Shown here: piece by piece, positions 34,554 to 43,785 of the stretch
Layout: each line of letters starts with the position of its first letter
How positions within the stretch are numbered: position 1 is the first letter of the stretch
Assembly (NCBI GenBank): GCA_964607755.1
Contig: CAZSMC010000007.1
Location: 1-64,000, forward strand
Direction of reading: 5' to 3'
Source of the DNA: CAZSMC01 sp964607755
GTDB taxonomy: Bacteria > Zhuqueibacterota > Zhuqueibacteria > Residuimicrobiales > Krinioviventaceae
DNA length: 64,000 nt
Program-made: the position numbers and the translations under genes
Notes under the pieces: model-generated
Seen by the model: only the letters and a program-made list of their open reading frames with translations
The model's database searches: none
What the model was told of the DNA's origin: nothing

Positions 34554-36741
34554 AGGGTAACACCAGCCTTTTTTTACCAAATGAATCGAAATTGATTAAA
34601 AGTTTAGAACGGCTTGCATCGTGGTCAATATTTAATATTGTTCCTTTACCAAATTTAAAATGCCGAACTCTCATTCCAATGGCCAGCTCAAAGTGTTCCT
34701 GGGATTCGTTTTCATAATCTGGCATGGTATCGGCATAACCGCTCCCTGCCCATTTCTGTTGTGTTCGAGTTGGTTTAACAATGCACTTGTCTTCAGCCGT
34801 CACAAACTGCATGTCGATTTCTTTTAAAAACCGGGATTTATAGCTTCTGTTTTGGCCGTAACGTTTGCGGTTTCGAGCCCATAAAAGATAGAGCTTGTCT
34901 TTTGCCCGCGTGGCACCAACATAAAAAAGACGTCTTTCTTCTTCCAAAGCAAATGGATCATCAATGCTTCTGGAAAGCGGAAACAATCCTTCTTCCAGCC
35001 CAGCAATAAACACAACCGGGAACTCTAGGCCTTTAGCCGCATGCAGCGTCATTAAAGTGACAGCGTTTGCCCGTTCATCCCATCTGTCTATATCGGTGAT
35101 AAGAGAAATTTGTTGCAGATAATCTTCCAGCGTCGCTTCTTCACCGGCATTCTCATTATATTCGACGATGGCTTGAAGGAGTTCGCGTACATTCTCGATA
35201 CGCGAAGCCGCTTCTACGGTTCCCTGCTCGTCGAGGTGCTTGATAATGCCCAGCTCATGAATGAATGAAGATGAAAGTTCAGCCGGAGAAATTTCATTCA
35301 ATAAATAACGATATTTTTCTAAAAATTCATAAAGCTCGATAATTCGGTCCCTGGTCCGTGATTGAAGATGCGGAACAGAAGGGGCTCTGGATAAAGCCTG
35401 ATAAAGTGTGATATTCTGTTCACGGGCAAAAGCATCAAGACGAGCCAGAGTAGAGTCGCCGATTCCCCTTGGCGGATAATTGATGATCCGGCGTAAACTC
35501 ACGCTGTCCGTCGGATTAACTAAAACCTGTAAATAGGCAAGAATGTCTTTAATTTCCTTACGTTCATAGAACCGGACCCCGCCAATGATCATGTATGGAA
35601 TGCCTTCCATTCGAAAAGCATCTTCCAGTACACGGGATTGCGCATTGATCCGGTAAAGCACAGCAAAATCTGAAAACGAACGCTTGTTTTGGCGGAGCTC
35701 CTGGCTGATTTTCTCCACAATAGTTTGGGATTCTTCAAGTTCATTATAAACGGTGATCATGGAGACAGGTTGCCCGCCTTGTTTTTGCGTCCATAATTTT
35801 TTGGGATGGCGCTCGATATTTCTTTTAACGACAGAATGAGCCAATCCCAAAATACTTGTCGTGGAACGGTAATTCTGCTCAAGCCGGTATTTTTTACACT
35901 GCGGATAATCTTTTTCAAAGTCCAGAATATTTCTCAACTCGGCGCCGCGCCATCTGTAAATAGATTGATCATCATCACCGACCACACATATATTTTTGTG
36001 TTTTTCGCCAAGCAGATTCAGAACCTGATACTGTGCCCTGTTCGTGTCCTGGTATTCATCTACCAAAATGTATTTAAATCGGTCCTGGTAATATTCCTTC
36101 ACCAGCGGATAAGTGATAAACAATTCAATCGGCTTGATCAGCAGATCGTCAAAATCCATGGCATTGTTTTCTTTGAGCCTTTTTTCATAAACTTTATAGA
36201 CACTTGCCACAAGTTCCTTGTCCGGATTATTCGCATTCAGTTCATATTGTTGCGGATCCTGCATGGCGTTTTTAGCCCGGCTTATTTTGTGATTCAACGC
36301 TTTTGGCGACATGTTTTGCGATGAAATTTTAAGATCCTTTAAAATCAACTTGACCAGAGCCAGTTGATCGTTGGCGTCATAAATGGTAAAATTACGGTCA
36401 TAGCCGATACGGTCAGCTTCCCGCCGGAGCAATCGCGCAAACAATGAATGAAAAGTCCCCACCCACATACCGCGAATAGAAGTCGGCACCAGTTGCTCAA
36501 CACGCTCCCGCATTTCTCCGGCAGCCTTGTTCGTAAATGTCATAGCCAGAATATCACCAGGTTGAGCTGTTCTGGAAGCAATTAAATGCGCAATCCGAAA
36601 AGTCAGCACCCGGGTTTTGCCGGAACCGGCGCCTGCCAGCACCAGCACCGGACCCTCTGTTTGAAGCACAGCCTCGCGCTGTTGAGGATTAAGTTCATCC
36701 AGTAATGCTTGAAGATGGGTGTCGTTGTTCCGGACAGTCAT
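34531..36741 (-). CDS. pcrA: ATP-dependent DNA helicase PcrA/UvrD
   Basis: Superfamily 1 3'-5' helicase for excision repair and replication-conflict removal. From ATG at 36741, 736 residues: Q-motif LNPQQREAVL, Walker A AGAGSGKTRVL, Walker B ILVDEYQDTN, GDDDQSIYRWRGA, LEQNYRST, LMTLHAAKGLEFPVVFIAGLE and VGATRAKDKLYL. The C-terminus has the PcrA-type tail domain (MRVRHFKFGKGTIL). An upstream in-frame extension runs antiparallel through mltG and is not real. It starts just after the mltG stop. Confidence 0.96.
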   Translation of the reverse strand: MTVRNNDTHLQALLDELNPQQREAVLQTEGPVLVLAGAGSGKTRVLTFRIAHLIASRTAQPGDILAMTFTNKAAGEMRERVEQLVPTSIRGMWVGTFHSLFARLLRREADRIGYDRNFTIYDANDQLALVKLILKDLKISSQNMSPKALNHKISRAKNAMQDPQQYELNANNPDKELVASVYKVYEKRLKENNAMDFDDLLIKPIELFITYPLVKEYYQDRFKYILVDEYQDTNRAQYQVLNLLGEKHKNICVVGDDDQSIYRWRGAELRNILDFEKDYPQCKKYRLEQNYRSTTSILGLAHSVVKRNIERHPKKLWTQKQGGQPVSMITVYNELEESQTIVEKISQELRQNKRSFSDFAVLYRINAQSRVLEDAFRMEGIPYMIIGGVRFYERKEIKDILAYLQVLVNPTDSVSLRRIINYPPRGIGDSTLARLDAFAREQNITLYQALSRAPSVPHLQSRTRDRIIELYEFLEKYRYLLNEISPAELSSSFIHELGIIKHLDEQGTVEAASRIENVRELLQAIVEYNENAGEEATLEDYLQQISLITDIDRWDERANAVTLMTLHAAKGLEFPVVFIAGLEEGLFPLSRSIDDPFALEEERRLFYVGATRAKDKLYLLWARNRKRYGQNRSYKSRFLKEIDMQFVTAEDKCIVKPTRTQQKWAGSGYADTMPDYENESQEHFELAIGMRVRHFKFGKGTILNIDHDASRSKLLINFDSFGKKRLVLPYAKLEIL

Positions 36742-36742
36742 A

Positions 36743-37795
36743 TTATTTATGTTGTTTTTCGGCTTTTTGTTGTGCGACTTTTCTACGGATTTCATCAAAT
36801 TTTGCTTTGGCCCGAATATGTTGTTGATATGTCTCGCTAAATGTGTGACTGCCATCGCCATTGGCGACAAAGTAAAGATAATTCGTATCTTTGGGGAATA
36901 CAGCCGCACGAATAGCTTTGATCCCCGGATTATTGATCGGGCCAGGCGGTAATCCAGTGTATTTATAAGTATTGTACGGCGAATCGATCTCCAAATCGCG
37001 ATTCAAGAGTCTTCTTGGCCGGTCTGAGATAAGGTACTGAATCGTCGGATCGGCTTGCAATTTCATGCCGCGCTTTAATCGATTGTGGTAGACAGAAGAA
37101 ATGACCGGCATTTCCCTGTCCAGCATAGCTTCACCTTCAATAATTGAAGCCAGGGTTAACACTTGATTTTTTGTAAAATCTTTTTTCGCAGCTTCTTGCC
37201 ACAAACTGTCAGAGGTGATTTTTTTAAATTGATCCACAGCCGTTCTTAAAATCTGTGATTCACTTACACCGTATGTAAAATGATATGTTTCCGGATAAAC
37301 ATAGCCTTCAAGCGATTTCGTCTCCAACCCCAGTTTTCTGATAAACGTTGAATCTGTGACCAGATGCATAATACGACTGGAATCGACGTTCAAACTATCG
37401 GTCACAATAGAGGCATATTTGGTTGTCGGATATCCTTCAGGAAAGGTGATTTTGAAAAAGCTTTGCGGCCCTTCTGTGAGCGCATAAAGAGCATTGGCAT
37501 GTGACATGCCCTGTTTCAGGGTAAACTTGCCTGCCCGGAGTGCATTTTCCTTTTTGAGAAACCTGACAGTGAATAAAAACTGGCTGCTATCACGGATGAC
37601 ATGTTTATTTATCATCTGAGACGCCACCTGTGAATATGTCGCACCCCATCGCACGAGAATATCAACATCCTTTGCATCTTTATCGGGTTGAAAAGGCCAA
37701 TATACGACATATAAAAATGCGCCGCCAAATAAACCAATAAGAGCAATGAATATGCTGACAAAGACCGCTAAAATTTTCTTTTTCTTTTTATTCAA
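36743..37795 (-). CDS. mltG: Endolytic murein transglycosylase
   Basis: Cleaves nascent glycan strands, setting their length. 350 residues: short lysine-rich N-terminus, one membrane helix (about 8-32), a LysM-like region (about 45-115), and the YceG catalytic domain with LEGYVYPETYHF, the glutamate in LASIIEGEA, YHNRLKRGMKLQADPTIQY and SPYNTYKYTGLPPGPINNPG. Normal length. It lies between the CPBP protease and pcrA. Confidence 0.95.
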   Translation of the reverse strand: MNKKKKKILAVFVSIFIALIGLFGGAFLYVVYWPFQPDKDAKDVDILVRWGATYSQVASQMINKHVIRDSSQFLFTVRFLKKENALRAGKFTLKQGMSHANALYALTEGPQSFFKITFPEGYPTTKYASIVTDSLNVDSSRIMHLVTDSTFIRKLGLETKSLEGYVYPETYHFTYGVSESQILRTAVDQFKKITSDSLWQEAAKKDFTKNQVLTLASIIEGEAMLDREMPVISSVYHNRLKRGMKLQADPTIQYLISDRPRRLLNRDLEIDSPYNTYKYTGLPPGPINNPGIKAIRAAVFPKDTNYLYFVANGDGSHTFSETYQQHIRAKAKFDEIRRKVAQQKAEKQHK

Positions 37796-37797
37796 AA

Positions 37798-38598
37798 TTA
37801 TTTCACCATAATAACTGCAATATCATAAAGGGCGTGCGTCCACACAGCCACACCCAAACCGCGAAACTCGTAAAGTACACAAAAAAACACTCCCATAATA
37901 ACCCGGTACATAAACTGATAATCAAGCACGTTAAGCCGGGAAAGATCATGCGCCCAGGCAAACAGAAAAGCCGATAATAACATCATCACCGGTTTTATGG
38001 GCCAGGTTCGCCGGGCATCCATCATTTTGATAACGAGAAAAGTTAATGCACCGTAAATGAGTGCCCGGAACAGCAATTCTTCAAAAACACCAGCTCCAAT
38101 TGAGACCATTAAAGCAGCTTGAGTTTGTTGAGAAAGAGTCAGGTGAGCGACAATTTCGTTTGTTAATAATTGCGCAGCTATAGCCAAAAGCCAGACGTAA
38201 ATGCCGCTTTCAAGAATAATTAAAAGACAATATCTAATTTTGAAAACCGGCCGGTCTCTGACAAACGAATAAAAAGCGCCGACAAATAAAAGAACAAACA
38301 GCGCTCCAAGAACGAAAACACCGTGAAAACTCAATCTATTGACGAGCCATTGAAACCAGTGAGACGAAAAATCAAAAGAACCAAACTGCAGCGCCATATT
38401 CCGAAATAAAAGGTCTATGCCATTGCGAACAGGCTCGGTATTCTGGTTTTGCATCGCCACGGCTAAAATTTCATAGACAATTAAAAGCGGCAGTGTCATC
38501 AGAACACCATAGAACGGCGTTCTCGATGCATGAAAATAATTTTCTGTGCGTTTCGACTTTTTATTTCTTGACTTTTTACTTTTACTTGATTTTGCCAG
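37798..38598 (-). CDS. CPBP-family intramembrane metalloprotease, probable CUG start
   Basis: Multi-pass membrane protein of the Abi/CPBP (Rce1-like) family. Active-site motifs are present: FEELLFRALIYG (E-E-x3-R), FAWAHD (F-x3-H) and WTHALYDIA (H-x3-D). The first ATG (38499) would omit a stretch reading ENYFHASRTPFYGVL, which is a typical N-terminus of this family. The open frame extends to a CTG at 38598, nine bases after AGGAG (38608-38612), with no ATG, GTG or TTG between. I therefore choose CTG, giving 266 residues with a lysine/serine-rich cytosolic tail. Substrate unknown. Confidence 0.8.
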   Translation of the reverse strand: MAKSSKSKKSRNKKSKRTENYFHASRTPFYGVLMTLPLLIVYEILAVAMQNQNTEPVRNGIDLLFRNMALQFGSFDFSSHWFQWLVNRLSFHGVFVLGALFVLLFVGAFYSFVRDRPVFKIRYCLLIILESGIYVWLLAIAAQLLTNEIVAHLTLSQQTQAALMVSIGAGVFEELLFRALIYGALTFLVIKMMDARRTWPIKPVMMLLSAFLFAWAHDLSRLNVLDYQFMYRVIMGVFFCVLYEFRGLGVAVWTHALYDIAVIMVK

Positions 38599-38628
38599 GT
38601 TTGGTTTCTCCTGGTTTGTAAAAATCTG

Positions 38629-40341
38629 TCATTTTGACCGTTTTTGCCATTGTTTTAGCTTTTCAAGCGGCCAGGTGTTTATAACATCGGATGATTGCGC
38701 CCAGCCGCGACGGGCGGTGCCAACACCAAACATAATCTGTCCCAGACTTTCTGATTCATGCGCATCAGTATTAATGCATATTTTTGCCCCGCCGCTAATT
38801 GCTGTTTTTATGTGAGTGTCTTTTAAATCGAGCCGGTCCCAGTGTGAATTCACTTCCAGAGCCGTGCCGGTTTTGGCGGCTTCTTTGACCACAGCTTCCA
38901 TATCAATATCAAAAGGTTCTCTGCGTGAGATCAGTCTACCGGTCGGATGTCCAATAACATCCACGAATTTATTTTGCATGGCAGCGATTGTTCGTTCCGT
39001 GGTGTTCGATTTAAATCCAGAATGAATAGAAGCCACGACAAAATCGAGTTTTCCCAGTACATGGTCCGGGAAATCTAGTGAACCATCCATCAAAATTTCG
39101 ACTTCAGAACCGGCAAGGACGGTGATGTCAGAATATCTTTCGTCAAGCTGCTGAATTTCTTCGATCTGTTTGAACAGCCGTTCCTCTGACAATCCGTTCG
39201 CATACTGCGTGGTTTGGGAATGGTCACAAAAAGCAATATAAGAATAGCCTTTCCTTCTGGCAGCCTCGACCATAGCCTCCATAGATTCTCTTCCATCCGA
39301 GTAGGTGCTATGCACATGCAGATCACCCAGAACGTCATCAAATTCTATCAATTGAGGAAGGTTGTTTTTCTGAGCCGCCTGGATTTCACCACGGTCTTCG
39401 CGCATTTCAGGGGGAATCCATGCCAATCCTAATTTTTGGTAAATTTCTTCTTCTACACGGCCACCGACTTTGGTGTCGTCCTTAAAAATACCATATTCAC
39501 TGATTTTATAACCTTTCTTTCTGGCAAGCTCCCTTAATCTGACATTGAATTCTTTCGAGCCGGTAAAATATTGCACAGCCGCGCCAAAGCTCTCACCCGG
39601 TATGGCACGAATATCAACTTGAAAACGGTCTTTTAATACCACGCTGCCTTTTGTTTCTCCGGCTCCCAGAACCCGGGTCACCTCGGGCATCTTTGTCACC
39701 TGTTCAATGACCTCCCGGCCATGTTCTGTTTCAATCAGAATATCAATATCATGAACTGTTTCACGAAAGCGCCGCACAGACCCGGCCGGAGAGATGCGAT
39801 TGATTTTATCGCCGGCCTTTTCTTTAATGTACTCGATGACGTGATACGCAATGGGCAATGCCATGCCAATGGAAAAACGGCCAGAGGCTTGTTCGCGCAG
39901 TTCAAGACTCTTGCGGATATTTTCGACTTTTTTCTTGCCCATGCCCGGCAATGTCGCTAACGTGCCATTGTCAATCATAGCGTGTAAATCAGCTATTGTT
40001 TCAACCCCCAGCTCTTTAAACGCCAGGGCAGCGGTTTTTGGACCAAAATGTTGGATTGAGAGCAAATCGAACAATTCTTTTGGCGATTTATCAAGATAAT
40101 CATCCAGTTGGCTAATAGAGCCGTTGCTCAAATACTGTTCAATTTTTCTCTGCAATCCTTTGCCAACTCCGGGAATTGTGCTTAATCGATTGTCCTTCCA
40201 CAATGATTCGATATCGTCGGAAATTTCTAGCACAGCACGGGCGGCGCGTCGGTAGGCGTTTATTTTAAAAGCTGATTCCGCATGAAATTCCAGCACATCA
40301 GCGAATTTTTCGAGTATGTCGGAAACTTGTTTGTTTTTCAT
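38629..40341 (-). CDS. polX: DNA polymerase/3'-5' exonuclease PolX
   Basis: Family X polymerase for base-excision repair gap filling. From ATG at 40341 (CAGGAG upstream) 570 residues: helix-hairpin-helix 8-kDa domain (about 1-110, with STIPGVGKGLQRKIEQYL), palm with VRRFRETVHDIDILIET (two metal-binding aspartates), and a C-terminal PHP domain (about 335-570) with DLHVHSTYSDG, AFCDHSQ, ASIHSGF and INTDAHE. The PHP motifs look intact, predicting manganese-dependent 3'-5' exonuclease activity. Confidence 0.95.
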   Translation of the reverse strand: MKNKQVSDILEKFADVLEFHAESAFKINAYRRAARAVLEISDDIESLWKDNRLSTIPGVGKGLQRKIEQYLSNGSISQLDDYLDKSPKELFDLLSIQHFGPKTAALAFKELGVETIADLHAMIDNGTLATLPGMGKKKVENIRKSLELREQASGRFSIGMALPIAYHVIEYIKEKAGDKINRISPAGSVRRFRETVHDIDILIETEHGREVIEQVTKMPEVTRVLGAGETKGSVVLKDRFQVDIRAIPGESFGAAVQYFTGSKEFNVRLRELARKKGYKISEYGIFKDDTKVGGRVEEEIYQKLGLAWIPPEMREDRGEIQAAQKNNLPQLIEFDDVLGDLHVHSTYSDGRESMEAMVEAARRKGYSYIAFCDHSQTTQYANGLSEERLFKQIEEIQQLDERYSDITVLAGSEVEILMDGSLDFPDHVLGKLDFVVASIHSGFKSNTTERTIAAMQNKFVDVIGHPTGRLISRREPFDIDMEAVVKEAAKTGTALEVNSHWDRLDLKDTHIKTAISGGAKICINTDAHESESLGQIMFGVGTARRGWAQSSDVINTWPLEKLKQWQKRSK

Positions 40342-40493
40342 GTCATGCTCCTGAGCGAATAATATACTATACGCATCATGAAAAATCAACAGCTTTTGTA
40401 AGCAAATATCATTCAGCGGCAATCCGTCTGAAACGTGAAAGAAATTCCTATTAAATAAAGATTTTGATCCGGGACAGGAGACAAAAATAAAAG

Positions 40494-40937
40494 CTATGAC
40501 ATCTTTTTGTTTAACTCGGCAACGAGTTTCTCCATACCAATCAGATAGCTGTTAACACCCTTGCCGGATATTTGATCAATGCATATTTCTTTTATCACGG
40601 ATGTGTGACGAAATGATTCACGGTTGTGAATGTCGGAGAGATGCACTTCTAAAGTCGGAAGATCGACACCGGCAATAGCGTCGCGCAAAGCGTAACTATA
40701 ATGAGTCAGAGCCCCGGGGTTTATGATGATGCCGTCAGCGTGTTCGTATTGGTCATGGATAAAGTCAATTAAAAAGCCTTCGTGATTGGATTGATAAAAA
40801 ACAACTTTGACGCCAAGCCGATCGGCTTTTTGCTGAACGGCTTTGTTCACATCATCGAGGGTAAGAACGCCGTAAACATCTGGTTCTCGTTTTCCCAACA
40901 AGTTCAGATTTGGCCCATGAATAACAAGAATCTTCAA
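40494..40937 (-). CDS. aroQ: Type II 3-dehydroquinate dehydratase
   Basis: Third shikimate step: 3-dehydroquinate to 3-dehydroshikimate. The 147-residue protein has GPNLNLLGKREPDVYG with the catalytic tyrosine, SNHEGFLIDFIH, NPGALTHYSYALRDAI and HLSDIHNRESFRHTS with histidine and arginine of the active site. It forms dodecamers in other bacteria. Last gene of the aromatic operon, 18 bp after aroB. No terminator was seen between it and polX (40342-40493). Confidence 0.97.
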   Translation of the reverse strand: MKILVIHGPNLNLLGKREPDVYGVLTLDDVNKAVQQKADRLGVKVVFYQSNHEGFLIDFIHDQYEHADGIIINPGALTHYSYALRDAIAGVDLPTLEVHLSDIHNRESFRHTSVIKEICIDQISGKGVNSYLIGMEKLVAELNKKMS

Positions 40938-40955
40938 CGTATGCCTCCTCTCTGC

Positions 40956-42056
40956 TCAAAGAGCCTGGTTTTGGAAGATGAATTGAATGGCTTTACTGAT
41001 TTGCTTTTCAGTAACATCTGCAGTCAAATAAGCAGAACCGATTGACTTGAGCAGCACCCAGGTCTGTCCCTTTGAAGATCGCTTTTTGTCTTTTTTTATG
41101 CTGTCAAAAATATGTCCTTCTGTAATCGATTGTGGAACAGGCGGTGCTTTAAATTTCTGCAGTACAGCGGTGCATTCTTCGAGCTGCGCAACCGATATGT
41201 ATCCTTTTGCATGCGAGAGATAAAGCGCTGCTTTCATACCATGAACGACAGCCTCTCCGTGCAAAAAATAATTATAGTGTGTAGCTGCTTCAAGCCCGTG
41301 GCCGATTGTGTGACCAAAATTCAATATGGCACGCTGGCCTTTTTCCTTTTCATCGTTTTCCACAACTCGCGCTTTGTAGCGGCAGCTCATTGCCAAAATT
41401 CGTTCAATCCAGGTCAAGTCGCTTAGCGTTAACAAGTCATCTAAACGCTGGACCACATGATCATAAAACGTGCGGTCTTTGATGAATCCATACTTGATAA
41501 TCTCAGCACTGCCGGCCCGGATTTCCCGCTCTGGCAACGTTTTTAACATCACCGGATCGATCAGTACAAAAAGCGGCTGATAAAATGCACCGATCAGATT
41601 TTTTCCCAAATCATGATTAATCCCTACTTTGCCGCCAACGCTGCTGTCCACCTGACTCAGTACAGTGGTGGGGATTTGAATAAATGGCACGCCGCGCATA
41701 AAAGTTGCTGCAGCGAATCCTGCCAGGTCACCGATGACACCACCTCCCAATGCGATAATAATCGACTGACGGTTGGCATTGTTTTGCAGCAGCCAGGTGT
41801 AAATTTCGTCTAGTTGATTCAGGCATTTCGATTGTTCGCCGGCAGGAACAGCATGGAGGCACACATTCATATTTGCTTTTTTAAGCATTCTTTGCATCGA
41901 GTTCCCGTACAGGGGCAAAACGTTGCTGTCTGTGATGACGTAAACGGATTCAGCGATGCCAAGCTTTTTAAATATTTCGGGCAGTTTGTTACGGCCATCT
42001 TGTTGAAAATAAACCGGATAACTGTAACTGCCCAAATTGACTTTTAACTGTTTCAT
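40956..42056 (-). CDS. aroB: 3-Dehydroquinate synthase
   Basis: Second shikimate step: NAD- and metal-dependent cyclisation of DAHP. 366 residues with GGGVIGDLAGFAAATFMRG (NAD binding), QIPTTVLSQVDSSVGGKVGIN, metal ligands in GSAEIIKYGFI (Glu), GHTIGHGLE and HGEAVVHGM (His). ATG at 42056 overlaps the aroK stop as ATGA, so translation is coupled. Confidence 0.97.
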   Translation of the reverse strand: MKQLKVNLGSYSYPVYFQQDGRNKLPEIFKKLGIAESVYVITDSNVLPLYGNSMQRMLKKANMNVCLHAVPAGEQSKCLNQLDEIYTWLLQNNANRQSIIIALGGGVIGDLAGFAAATFMRGVPFIQIPTTVLSQVDSSVGGKVGINHDLGKNLIGAFYQPLFVLIDPVMLKTLPEREIRAGSAEIIKYGFIKDRTFYDHVVQRLDDLLTLSDLTWIERILAMSCRYKARVVENDEKEKGQRAILNFGHTIGHGLEAATHYNYFLHGEAVVHGMKAALYLSHAKGYISVAQLEECTAVLQKFKAPPVPQSITEGHIFDSIKKDKKRSSKGQTWVLLKSIGSAYLTADVTEKQISKAIQFIFQNQAL

Positions 42057-42589
42057 AATTCTTCTAATAGCGTGGTGAAAATATGCTGGACTGTTTCGTC
42101 GATATTGCTCGTCTCAGGCCGGCAAAAAGTAAATTGCGCGCGTTGATAATACGCCCGGCGTTCGTTGAGCATTCTGATGATTTTTTCGCGCCGTTCTTGC
42201 GGTGATAAATCAGCCATAAGCGGCCGGTGCGTTTGACGGGCAATGCGTTTATCCAATACGTCTACTGGCGTTTTCAACCAGATCGTTATACCGGATTTTT
42301 CGATACGTTGCCAGTTATGTTCCCGGGTGACAGCGCCTCCGCCCAGAGCCACAATAACATTTTTCATACTGGTAATTTCGCCAATAATTTGGCTCTCCAA
42401 TCGACGAAATGCATCTTCCCCGTTCTCTTTGAAAATATCTGTTATCGATTTCCCGGCACGTTCCTCGATAAGAATATCGGTATCCCGAAAAGACCAGCCG
42501 ATGTAACGGGCAAAAGCTTTGCCCACGGCTGTTTTACCTGCTGCCATAAATCCTAAAAAATAAATATTTTTACCAATCCAGGGGTACAC
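42053..42589 (-). CDS. aroK: Shikimate kinase
   Basis: Fifth step: phosphorylates shikimate at O3. The 178-residue P-loop kinase shows Walker A GFMAAGKTAVGKAFA, the shikimate-binding aspartate in DTDILIEERAG, FRRLESQI, LGGGAVTREHN and a lid region RPLMADLSPQER. The start is GTG at 42589, 20 bp inside aroC; no clear ribosome site is visible, suggesting reinitiation. It may begin a few codons later. Confidence 0.95.
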   Translation of the reverse strand: MYPWIGKNIYFLGFMAAGKTAVGKAFARYIGWSFRDTDILIEERAGKSITDIFKENGEDAFRRLESQIIGEITSMKNVIVALGGGAVTREHNWQRIEKSGITIWLKTPVDVLDKRIARQTHRPLMADLSPQERREKIIRMLNERRAYYQRAQFTFCRPETSNIDETVQHIFTTLLEEL

Positions 42590-43757
42590 GAGATAATCTT
42601 TGAAAACTTTGTTGCATTTCGTTTATAGAGTCACCACCGATTTTTGATACAAGTGCATCAGCCAGGACCAGTGCCAGCATAGATTCCGCTACAACCACTG
42701 CTGCCGGGACAGCGCACACATCAGCGCGCTCAAAGTGAGCGTTTTGTGGTTCCAGTGTTTTTACATTCACAGACCGCAACGGTGATCGCATAGTGGGCAG
42801 CGGTTTCATGGCAAGCCGTACCACCACAGGCTCGCCATTGCTCATTCCGCCCTCAATGCCGCCAGCAAAATTATGATTGCGCTGAAAACCATTTTTCTCA
42901 TCGTAAAATATTTCATCGTGAACCTCATAACCAGGACGCTCAGATACTGCTTTGCCCAATCCAATTTCCACGGATTTGATGGCATTTATGCTCATCATAG
43001 CTCCAGCGATCTGCGCGTCCAGTTTACGATCCCAATGCACATGACTTCCCAAACCGACCGGCACTCCGGTTGCTGCCACTTCAAACAGACCGCCCAGCGA
43101 ATAGCCTTCTTGCTGCGCAGTATCGATGTGTTGCATCATTTCTTTTGCCGCTAACTCGTCGGCACACCCCACAGGTGAATTTTCGGCACGTTCAAAAAAG
43201 TCATTCCATTCTTTACTTTTTGGCGTAATGCGAGTATCAAGGAAAGTTTCAGAGCTGGCAATACCGATGCGAATTACATGGCCGAATATGTCAATTCCAA
43301 ATTGATTCAGGAATTTTTTAGCAATAGCACCTGCAGCAACGCGCATTGCGGTTTCGCGAGCAGAGGAACGCTCAAGAATATTGCGCAGGTCGTCCTGGCG
43401 ATATTTTATCATGCCGGCATAATCAGCATGTCCGGGACGGGGCATGTGCAGTTTTTCAGAAAAGTTTGCGCCAGCACTAACTGACATTTTTTCAGTCCAG
43501 TTTGGCCAGTCTTTGTTGTACAGAACAAGCGAAATTGGGCTGCCCAGGGTTTTGCCAAACCGAACGCCGCTCAGTATCTGCGCACGGTCTTGTTCAATTT
43601 TCATGCGGCCACCGCGTCCATAGCCCCGTTGCCGGCGACGCAATTCTGTGGTAATATCTTTTTCGGAAATTTCTAGACCAGCAGGCATACCTTCGATTAT
43701 AGCGGACAAAGCTTGTCCGTGAGACTCTCCTGCGGTGAAAAATCGGATGTTTTTCAT
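42570..43757 (-). CDS. aroC: Chorismate synthase
   Basis: Seventh step: EPSP to chorismate, needing reduced FMN. 395 residues with GESHGQALSAIIEGMPAG, RRQRGYGRGGRM, RPGHADYAGMIKY, ERSSARETAMRVAAGAIA, GGIEGGMSNGEPVVVR and RSVNVKTL. Slightly long compared with about 360-390. The family's monofunctional form takes FMNH2 from elsewhere. It overlaps aroK by 20 bp. Confidence 0.97.
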   Translation of the reverse strand: MKNIRFFTAGESHGQALSAIIEGMPAGLEISEKDITTELRRRQRGYGRGGRMKIEQDRAQILSGVRFGKTLGSPISLVLYNKDWPNWTEKMSVSAGANFSEKLHMPRPGHADYAGMIKYRQDDLRNILERSSARETAMRVAAGAIAKKFLNQFGIDIFGHVIRIGIASSETFLDTRITPKSKEWNDFFERAENSPVGCADELAAKEMMQHIDTAQQEGYSLGGLFEVAATGVPVGLGSHVHWDRKLDAQIAGAMMSINAIKSVEIGLGKAVSERPGYEVHDEIFYDEKNGFQRNHNFAGGIEGGMSNGEPVVVRLAMKPLPTMRSPLRSVNVKTLEPQNAHFERADVCAVPAAVVVAESMLALVLADALVSKIGGDSINEMQQSFQRLSRVPLDW

Positions 43758-43785
43758 TGTGTATTTCCCTGTAAAAAATTTTGAT

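Noticed and set aside
36742..36909. 56-residue N-terminal extension of PcrA
   Set aside because: It runs through the mltG coding region and the ATG at 36741 precedes the conserved helicase N-terminus.
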